Shown here piece after piece: positions 7,737 through 12,209 of a DNA stretch of 12,209 nucleotides. The stretch is from assembly GCA_004553575.1 (NCBI GenBank), contig SFLA01000034.1:1-12209 (forward strand), read 5' to 3'. The notes under the pieces were generated by a model. It saw only the letters and a program-made list of their open reading frames with translations, was not told the origin of the DNA and ran no database searches. The stretch comes from Clostridiales bacterium. Its GTDB lineage: Bacteria > Bacillota > Clostridia > Oscillospirales > CAG-382. The position numbers were made by a program, and so were the translations under genes. Within the stretch, counting starts at the first letter, position 1, and each line of letters opens with the position of its first letter.

Positions 7737-7819
7737 CTGTATTGATTTATGTATCAAAACCATATTTGTACGCAGGGTTTGTGCAATTTGCGGAAAATCA
7801 TTTTTTGTTCACAAATCAA
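7737..7819. other. AT-rich spacer after dus, no gene seen
   Basis: About 80 nt of AT-rich sequence between the dus stop and the next promoter. TTTGTG (about 7780-7785) and CACAAA (7810-7815) could pair, but the loop is long and no good stem with a T-run forms, so I call no terminator. A short frame that opens at 7742 runs through the promoter and riboswitch and is not a gene. Confidence 0.5.
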
Positions 7820-7848
7820 TTGACAAAATACGACAAAACGATTAATAT
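7820..7848 (+). promoter_or_regulatory. Promoter of the riboswitch-permease unit
   Basis: A perfect TTGACA (7820-7825), a 17-nt spacer, and TAATAT (7843-7848, 4/6 to consensus). The predicted start near 7855 places the whole purine aptamer, from 7874, inside the leader of the permease mRNA. Overlapping TATATT and the later TATACT (7863-7868) are alternative -10 boxes but lack a well-placed -35. Confidence 0.7.
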
Positions 7849-7873
7849 ATTTTTGCAAGCGTTATACTTGCAT

Positions 7874-7945
7874 TACTCGTATAAGCCCGCAGATAGGGTG
7901 CGGGATTCTCTATGTGGCAACCGTAAATTGCCTGCGCTATGGGTG
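7874..7945 (+). ncRNA. Purine riboswitch aptamer, guanine/hypoxanthine class
   Basis: A three-way junction of the purine riboswitch family. P1 pairs 7875-7881 (ACTCGTA) with 7938-7944 (TATGGGT). P2 is CCCGCA (7886-7891) with TGCGGG (7899-7904) around the 7-nt loop GATAGGG. P3 is GGCAA (7916-7920) with TTGCC (7928-7932) around the 7-nt loop CCGTAAA. J1/2 is the usual TATAA and J2/3 carries TTCTCTA. The base just before TATGGGT, equivalent to position 74 of the B. subtilis xpt aptamer, is C (7937), which specifies guanine or hypoxanthine rather than adenine. L2 differs from the usual GATATGG at one base; its two G residues that contact CC of L3 are kept. The downstream gene encodes a matching transporter. 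Confidence 0.95.
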
Positions 7946-7957
7946 TAAAATAGAATA

Positions 7958-8008
7958 TTCTGCCGCTGCCAGTTCACTCTTGCGCCCGGCGGCCGAGGTT
8001 ATATTTTC
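7958..8008 (+). terminator. Possible riboswitch expression-platform terminator
   Basis: GCCGCTG (7962-7968) pairs with CGGCGGC (7987-7993, one G-U pair). After one mismatch the stem extends through TTC/GAG (7958-7960 with 7995-7997). It encloses an 18-nt loop and is followed by GTTATATTTT, a broken T-tract. This is the best terminator-like hairpin between aptamer and start codon. The imperfect T-run and large loop keep confidence low. No CCTCC-like sequence able to mask the ribosome site is visible, so transcriptional control is more likely than translational. Confidence 0.4.
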
Positions 8009-8041
8009 ACTCGTCCCGAATTTTTTAGGAGGAGCTTTTTT

Positions 8042-9472
8042 ATGGACAAATTCTTCAAAATCTCAGAGCGCGGCTCAACCGTCCGCACCGAGATTCTCGC
8101 CGGACTCACGACCTTCTTTGCGATGGCGTACATCGTAGTCGTGAACCCGTCCCAGATTGCAGCCGGCGGAGCCGGCGGCTGGCTGGTCGGTTTAGGAGCG
8201 GATGCCGCCGCAATGGGTCAGATTTACAACGCCGTATTCATTGCTTCGGTCGTCGCCGCCGCCATAGGCACCCTGCTTTATGCGTTTTATGCCAAGCTGC
8301 CGTACGCACAGGCCTGCGGAATGGGTCTTAACGCTTTCTTCTGCACCTGCTTCGTTTCCGGCGCATATTTTGCCGGAGCCGACGTTATAGCAGGCTACCA
8401 GTCCGGTCTCGTAATAATCCTCGTATCCGGACTCATCTTCCTGGTCCTTTCCATAACCGGAGCGCGTCAGTACATCGCCAAGGCGATGCCCGAATGCCTT
8501 AAAAAGGCAATTCCCGCCGGTATCGGTCTGTTCATCGCAATGATCGGACTTGCCAACGCCGGACTTATCCAGACCAACCAGTACACCTTCGTACAGTTTG
8601 TTGACATCGCCGGCGGCGAATGGGCTGCCGATATCGCCCCCGCAATAGTAGCCTTTATCGGCTTCATCATCATCGCTGTGCTCGATAAGATCAATGTAAA
8701 GGGCAAGGTTATTATAGGAATTCTTTCCTCTGCGGTTCTCTATTATCTGTTTACCTGGACACTCCCCGTATTCGATCTCGGTCAGATCGGCCAGTCCTTC
8801 AAGGATTTCGCTTCCATAGGCGTCGTGGGCGTATTCAAGGGCGAGTCCTGGAAGAACGCGTTTACTGCCGATTATATAGGCGGAATCTTCAACGCAATAA
8901 TGCTTATAGTGTCCTTCTGCCTGGTAGATATGTTCGATACCATCGGCACCCTCTACGGCACTGCCACCGAGGCGAATATGCTTGACGAGAACGGAGACCC
9001 GACCGATATAGACAAGGCTATGGCATGCGATTCCATCGCAACCTGCGCCGGTGCGGTTCTCGGAACCTCCACATGCACCACCTTTGTCGAATCCGCAGCG
9101 GGCGTTGCAGCCGGCGGCAAAACCGGACTTACCTCCGTCGTCACCGGACTCTGTTTTATCGTCTGCCTGTTCCTCAGCCCCGTTGCGTCGATAATTCCGT
9201 CTGCCGCAACAGCTCCCGCTCTTATTTATGTCGGCGTGCTTATGCTTAAGAATTTTGCAAATGTCGATATGAGCGACCCGCGTTCCGCGGTTCCCGCGTT
9301 TATCGCGCTGCTCATGATGCCGCTCACCTATTCCATATCCAACGGCATAGGCCTCGGCGCCATAACCTATGTGCTCATTACCGTGTTCACCGGCAAGTTT
9401 ACCAAGAAGGACATTGTCGTTACGATAATTGCGGCACTCTTCATTACCCGTTTTGCTCTTATAACCATGTAA
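8042..9472 (+). CDS. pbuG: NCS2/AzgA-family hypoxanthine/guanine permease (PbuG-like)
   Basis: A 476-aa polytopic membrane protein of normal AzgA-family length. The start MDKFFKISERGSTVRTEILAGLTTFFAMAY is followed by IVVVNP, CGMGLNAFF (92-100), LVDMFDTIGTLYG (294-306), ACDSIATCAGAVLGTSTCTT (328-347) and VESAAGVAAGGKTGLTSV (349-366), all family landmarks on the substrate path. About a dozen hydrophobic segments are spread over the length (for example 62-82, 122-138, 200-215, 222-240, 368-388, 416-430 and 456-474). It should import hypoxanthine and guanine by proton symport. The ATG at 8042 has AGGAGG at 8027-8032, 9 nt upstream. The guanine riboswitch in its leader implies shut-off when guanine is plentiful and supports the substrate call. 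CGMGLNA has Cys92 where I expect Pro. Confidence 0.93.
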   Translation: MDKFFKISERGSTVRTEILAGLTTFFAMAYIVVVNPSQIAAGGAGGWLVGLGADAAAMGQIYNAVFIASVVAAAIGTLLYAFYAKLPYAQACGMGLNAFFCTCFVSGAYFAGADVIAGYQSGLVIILVSGLIFLVLSITGARQYIAKAMPECLKKAIPAGIGLFIAMIGLANAGLIQTNQYTFVQFVDIAGGEWAADIAPAIVAFIGFIIIAVLDKINVKGKVIIGILSSAVLYYLFTWTLPVFDLGQIGQSFKDFASIGVVGVFKGESWKNAFTADYIGGIFNAIMLIVSFCLVDMFDTIGTLYGTATEANMLDENGDPTDIDKAMACDSIATCAGAVLGTSTCTTFVESAAGVAAGGKTGLTSVVTGLCFIVCLFLSPVASIIPSAATAPALIYVGVLMLKNFANVDMSDPRSAVPAFIALLMMPLTYSISNGIGLGAITYVLITVFTGKFTKKDIVVTIIAALFITRFALITM

Positions 9473-9498
9473 TTCATTACCCGTACATGCTTGAATAT

Positions 9499-9538
9499 AA
9501 AGGCAGTCCTTCCGGGCTGCCTTTACTTTTTGCCTTTT
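9499..9538 (+). terminator. Rho-independent terminator after the permease gene
   Basis: AAAGGCAGTCC (9499-9509) pairs with GGGCTGCCTTT (9514-9524), giving 11 bp with one G-U pair and a TTCC tetraloop. ACTTTTTGCCTTTT follows. It starts 27 nt after the permease stop. Confidence 0.9.
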
Positions 9539-9550
9539 CCGGTGTATAAT
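9522..9550 (+). promoter_or_regulatory. Promoter of tex, overlapping the upstream terminator
   Basis: A perfect -10 TATAAT (9545-9550) lies 17 nt after TTTACT (9522-9527, 4/6 to TTGACA). The -35 box is formed by the last bases of the terminator stem and its T-tract. The start site near 9557 gives a leader of about 28 nt, carrying the GGAGGA ribosome site. Confidence 0.65.
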
Positions 9551-9584
9551 ACAGGCGCAGAATACTATCGGAGGATATACTCAT

Positions 9585-11741
9585 ATGGATATAACCGCAA
9601 AAATAGCTTCAGAGCTGAATATCCGGAATTCGCAGGCAGAGGCTGCCGTAAGGCTTATTGACGAGGGTAATACCGTTCCGTTTATTGCCCGTTACCGCAA
9701 GGAGGCGACAGGCTCACTCGATGACACGGCACTTCGCCTGCTTGAGGAGAAGCTTAAGCAATACCGGGCTCTGGAGCAGCGCCGCGAGGATGTACGCCGT
9801 CTTATCGGTGAATCCGGAAATCTTACCGACGAGATTTCCGCTTCGCTCGATTCCGCGGTCACTCTTGCCGCAATTGACGATATTTACCGTCCCTTCCGTC
9901 CGAAGCGGCGCACAAGAGCTTCCGTTGCCGCCGAAGCGGGGCTTACGCCTCTTGCGGACATTATGCTTGCTCAGGCCCCCGGAATTGATATTGTCGCCGA
10001 ATCCGAAAAGTACATTTCCTCCGAAAAAGGAGTGAATTCGTCCGAGGACGCTCTCCGCGGAGCCATGGACATTATTGCCGAGCGCATTTCCGACGATCCT
10101 GCGTACCGCGGCTGGATACGCGAATACACCTTTAAAAACGGCACAGTTGTCACCTCCGCCAAAACAGAGGGAGACAGCGTTTACAGCATGTATTATGACC
10201 GCTCCGAGCCGGTGAGGAGCATACCGCCGCATCGCATTCTGGCTATCGACCGCGGCGAGAAGGAAGGTTGTTTAACCGTTAAGATAGATGCGGATCGCGA
10301 GTATATCGAGGGTTGGCTTACCGCTCGTCTCGTACGCAAGCAACCCTCTTCCTCCGCCGAATATGTCCGCGAAGCGGCATCTGACGCCTATTCACGGCTT
10401 ATTGCGCCTTCTATACGAAACGAGATCCGCGGGGCGTTGACGGAAGCGGCGCAGAAATCCGCGATAAGCGTGTTCGGCGAAAATCTGCGTAATCTGCTTA
10501 TGATTCCTCCCGTCAGGGGTATGACGGTTATGGGATTCGACCCGGCGTACCGCACCGGCTGTAAGATTGCCGTTGTCGACCCTCTCGGCGAGGTGCTCGA
10601 AACTGCGGTGGTTTATCCTACACCTCCTCAGTGCCGCACCGCCGAAGCCGAAAAAACACTTATTTCCATGATAAACCGTCATAAGGTTGACATAATATCC
10701 ATCGGCAACGGCACGGCGAGCAAGGAAAGCGAGATATTCGTGTCCGATATGCTTACCCGTGTCGACCGTAAGGTAAGCTATATTATGACCAACGAGGCGG
10801 GCGCGTCGGTGTATTCCGCGTCGGAGCTGGGCGCAAAGGAATTTCCGCAGTTTGATGTTTCGCTTCGCAGCGCAGTTTCGATTGCCCGCCGTGTGCAGGA
10901 TCCCATGGCGGAGCTGGTAAAGATAGACCCGAAGTCGATCGGGGTGGGGCAGTATCAGCACGATATGGATCCGAAGGCGCTTTCGGAATCGCTTTCCGGA
11001 GTTGTCGAAAGCTGCGTTTCTGCGGTAGGCGCCGATCTGAATTCCGCTTCGGTATCGCTGCTTTCGCATATTGCGGGGATAACGGCGCGCACTGCGCAGA
11101 GTATTTACGAATACCGCACCGAAAACCGTCTTTTTACCTCAAGAAGTCAGCTTAGGAAGGTTAAGGGCATAGGTGAGAAGGCTTATATCCAGTGTGCGGG
11201 CTTTCTCCGCGTGCCCGAAAGCGATGAAGTGCTGGATAATACCGCCGTTCACCCTGAGAGCTACGAGGCGGCAAAAAAGCTGTTGCTTCTGCTCGGGTAT
11301 ACGGATGCCGATGTTCGCGGGGGCAAACTGGGGGATATCCGTACCAGAGCCGAAGAAAAGGGAATTGAAAGACTTGCCGGAGAAATCGGCATCGGCGTGC
11401 CTACCCTTGCCGACATGCTTACCGAGCTTGCCAAGCCCGGACGCGACCCGCGCGACGAGTTGCCGAAGCCGGTACTGCGCACCGACGCAATGGATATATC
11501 CTCTCTCCGCGTCGGAATGGAATTCACCGGTACCGTAAGAAATGTAGCGGATTTCGGCGCGTTCGTGGATATAGGCGTGCATCAGGACGGGCTCGTGCAT
11601 ATCTCAAAGCTGGGAAAGGGCTTTGTACGCCGGGCGCAGGACGCTGCCAAGGTCGGCGATATTATACGCGTTCGTGTACTTGACGTCGATGTGAAGCGGG
11701 GCAGGATATCGCTCGAAAGAGTTTTCGACAAACGGGATTGA
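9585..11741 (+). CDS. tex: Tex-family S1 RNA-binding protein
   Basis: A 718-aa protein collinear with Tex/Spt6-like proteins. The N-terminal helical domain carries TVPFIARYRKEATGSLDD (30-47) and DDIYRPFRPKRRTRA (98-112), both family hallmarks. A YqgF/RNase H-like domain occupies about 314-445 (MGFDPAYRTGCKIAVVD, IISIGNGTASKESE). Helix-hairpin-helix modules follow at about 485-560 (LLSHIAGITARTAQSIYEYR and LRKVKGIGEKAYIQCAGFLR). A C-terminal S1 domain spans 642-714 (VGMEFTGTVRNVADFGAF, QDGLVHISKL). Tex binds nucleic acid and affects transcription and RNA processing; it is cytoplasmic and usually widely conserved. The ATG at 9585 has GGAGGA (9570-9575) 9 nt upstream. It is transcribed on its own; no terminator is visible between its stop and the promoter at 11760, so read-through into the next unit is possible. 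Confidence 0.96.
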   Translation: MDITAKIASELNIRNSQAEAAVRLIDEGNTVPFIARYRKEATGSLDDTALRLLEEKLKQYRALEQRREDVRRLIGESGNLTDEISASLDSAVTLAAIDDIYRPFRPKRRTRASVAAEAGLTPLADIMLAQAPGIDIVAESEKYISSEKGVNSSEDALRGAMDIIAERISDDPAYRGWIREYTFKNGTVVTSAKTEGDSVYSMYYDRSEPVRSIPPHRILAIDRGEKEGCLTVKIDADREYIEGWLTARLVRKQPSSSAEYVREAASDAYSRLIAPSIRNEIRGALTEAAQKSAISVFGENLRNLLMIPPVRGMTVMGFDPAYRTGCKIAVVDPLGEVLETAVVYPTPPQCRTAEAEKTLISMINRHKVDIISIGNGTASKESEIFVSDMLTRVDRKVSYIMTNEAGASVYSASELGAKEFPQFDVSLRSAVSIARRVQDPMAELVKIDPKSIGVGQYQHDMDPKALSESLSGVVESCVSAVGADLNSASVSLLSHIAGITARTAQSIYEYRTENRLFTSRSQLRKVKGIGEKAYIQCAGFLRVPESDEVLDNTAVHPESYEAAKKLLLLLGYTDADVRGGKLGDIRTRAEEKGIERLAGEIGIGVPTLADMLTELAKPGRDPRDELPKPVLRTDAMDISSLRVGMEFTGTVRNVADFGAFVDIGVHQDGLVHISKLGKGFVRRAQDAAKVGDIIRVRVLDVDVKRGRISLERVFDKRD

Positions 11742-11759
11742 ACGCGGGTAAAAACGCTG

Positions 11760-11788
11760 TTGACAAAAACCGCCGCATGGTGTAAAAT
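11760..11788 (+). promoter_or_regulatory. Strong promoter upstream of the structured region and tRNA-Arg
   Basis: TTGACA (11760-11765, 6/6), a 17-nt spacer, and TAAAAT (11783-11788, 5/6). It lies 18 nt after the tex stop. The predicted start is near 11795, about 245 nt before the tRNA-Arg 5' end, much farther than the roughly 25-nt leader of the minus-strand tRNA pair. No good promoter is seen closer to tRNA-Arg. Confidence 0.82.
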
Positions 11789-11794
11789 ATTCCG

Positions 11795-12010
11795 TGCGTT
11801 GCGGCGATAATGTGCAGAGGCCGGCCCATTCGGGTCAGCCTCGCACACAGACATGAGCAGTGTGACCGTACGGGTTGTGTGAAAGCCGCATTCTGTGCGG
11901 TTGTCCACCGTCAGACTGTACTGCCGCCCCGGTGTCACTCAGATCTGCCGGTAGGATATCCCGTATACGGTGATCGCTCCGTATTTTGCTTGTGTCAATA
12001 CGGCAGAAAA
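11795..12010 (+). ncRNA. Candidate structured non-coding RNA or long tRNA leader, family unknown
   Basis: A transcribed, apparently non-coding stretch with several stable folds. Hairpin A is 11812-11846: GTGC/GCAC, GAGGC/GCCTC and GCCC/GGGT with loop ATTC. An irregular rod spans 11850-11936: GACA/TGTC, GCAGT/ACTGC and ACGG/CCGT, tipped by AGCCGCA/TGCGGTT (11884-11890 with 11896-11902) around TTCTG. Hairpin C is CCGTATT (11979-11985) with AATACGG (11997-12003). CCGT at the 5' end (11793-11796) could instead pair with ACGG near 12000. The size and rod shape loosely recall 6S RNA, but I cannot match its conserved parts. The GGAAGGAAGCAG motif of SRP RNA, a T-box sequence and RNase P signatures are absent. 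No terminator is seen before tRNA-Arg, so it may be a co-transcribed leader removed by RNase P. Confidence 0.35.
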
Positions 12011-12038
12011 CACGCAAAAAAATAACTTATATCTCAAT

Positions 12039-12115
12039 GTCTCTGTACCTCAGCAGGATAGAGGGTCCGCCTCCTAAGCGGAACGCCCCCGGTTCGAATC
12101 CGGGCAGGGACGCCA
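12039..12115 (+). tRNA. tRNA-Arg (anticodon CCT)
   Basis: A 77-nt cloverleaf. Acceptor GTCTCTG pairs with CAGGGAC (one G-U), the D-arm is CCTC/GAGG, and the anticodon stem TCCGC/GCGGA encloses CTCCTAA. The T-arm is CCCGG/CCGGG with loop TTCGAAT. Discriminator G and encoded CCA end at 12115. It reads AGG, a minority arginine codon in the neighbouring genes, which mostly use CGN. It is followed at once by a perfect terminator. Confidence 0.97.
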
Positions 12116-12116
12116 G

Positions 12117-12151
12117 AAAAAAGGACTTCACGAAAGTGAAGTCCTTTTTTT
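12117..12151 (+). terminator. Rho-independent terminator after tRNA-Arg
   Basis: GGACTTCAC (12123-12131) and GTGAAGTCC (12136-12144) pair around a GAAA tetraloop. Flanking A6 (12117-12122) and a T7 run (12145-12151) extend the stem to 15 bp and supply the U-tract. It starts one base after the tRNA CCA end. The symmetric A- and T-runs make it bidirectional. Confidence 0.95.
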
Positions 12152-12155
12152 AACT

Positions 12156-12209
12156 AAATCCGTCCTAACGGACGGGAGAAATCCATCTTCGATGGGTGAA
12201 ATCGCTTCG
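12156..12209. repeat. Array of short hairpins spaced by AAATC, cut by the window edge
   Basis: AAATC recurs at 12156, 12179 and 12199 and each copy leads into a small inverted repeat. These are CCGTCC (12160-12165) with GGACGG (12170-12175), loop TAAC; CCATC (12183-12187) with GATGG (12191-12195), loop TTC; and the start of CGcttCG at 12203-12209. Unit spacing is 23 then 20 nt. Stem sequences differ while spacers are alike. It contains no gene and continues past the window. Confidence 0.6.

Noticed and set aside
7742..7948. Short open frame in front of the permease
   Set aside because: It runs through the promoter and the whole purine aptamer, has no Shine-Dalgarno, and the RNA structure explains the region better.
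7958..8041. Translational riboswitch masking the permease ribosome site
   Set aside because: No sequence complementary to AGGAGG (8027-8032) occurs between the aptamer and the start codon, so direct masking is not supported.
11810..12025. 71-codon open frame between tex and tRNA-Arg
   Set aside because: It has no ribosome site at a proper distance, a composition rich in Cys, His and Arg with no family resemblance, and it overlaps strongly paired RNA structures.
12156..12209. CRISPR array at the right edge
   Set aside because: The repeated core is only about 5 nt, the units are 20-23 nt, and each unit is itself a palindrome, so there is no repeat-spacer structure.

Overview
This looks like a chromosomal segment from a GC-rich member of the Firmicutes (class Clostridia or a close relative). 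That placement is an inference. It rests on AGGAGG-type ribosome binding sites, a guanine-class purine riboswitch in front of a PbuG-like permease, a YhaO/YhaN pair, tRNAs with encoded CCA ends, and consensus sigma-A promoters. Apart from the left edge and the intergenic stretches, the coding DNA is GC-rich and dominated by housekeeping genes. I see no transposase, integrase, CRISPR array or phage gene.

Layout. Positions 1-130 hold the tail of an unidentified, AT-richer gene. A minus-strand tRNA-Met/tRNA-Glu pair follows (268-425), with a consensus promoter (458-486) and a long hairpin terminator (217-262). Facing away from it, a strong promoter (521-549) drives a five-gene plus-strand operon: pgeF (567-1388), a YhaO/SbcD-like nuclease (1395-2522), a YhaN/SbcC-like ATPase (2519-4720), recG (4720-6765) and a DusB-like tRNA-dihydrouridine synthase (6765-7736). 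The last four junctions are only 6 nt apart or stop/start overlaps. Next comes a promoter, a guanine riboswitch (7874-7945) and a hypoxanthine/guanine permease gene (8042-9472) with its own terminator. The tex gene (9585-11741) has a promoter that begins inside that terminator. After tex, a strong promoter (11760-11788) starts about 240 nt of apparently non-coding, structured sequence that leads to tRNA-Arg(CCT) (12039-12115) and a perfect terminator. The window ends in a run of short hairpins spaced by AAATC.

How the genes fit together. The nuclease, SMC-like ATPase and RecG form a DNA-end-processing and fork-rescue block, co-transcribed with a cell-wall/purine-salvage enzyme and a tRNA-modification enzyme. 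The permease unit is a self-contained purine-responsive module. Tex is an RNA-binding protein linked to transcription and RNA handling.

I found no clearly new biological system. The items most worth a second look are the structured region before tRNA-Arg, the membrane-hairpin version of the SbcC-like ATPase, the unassigned expression platform of the riboswitch, and the hairpin array at the right edge.
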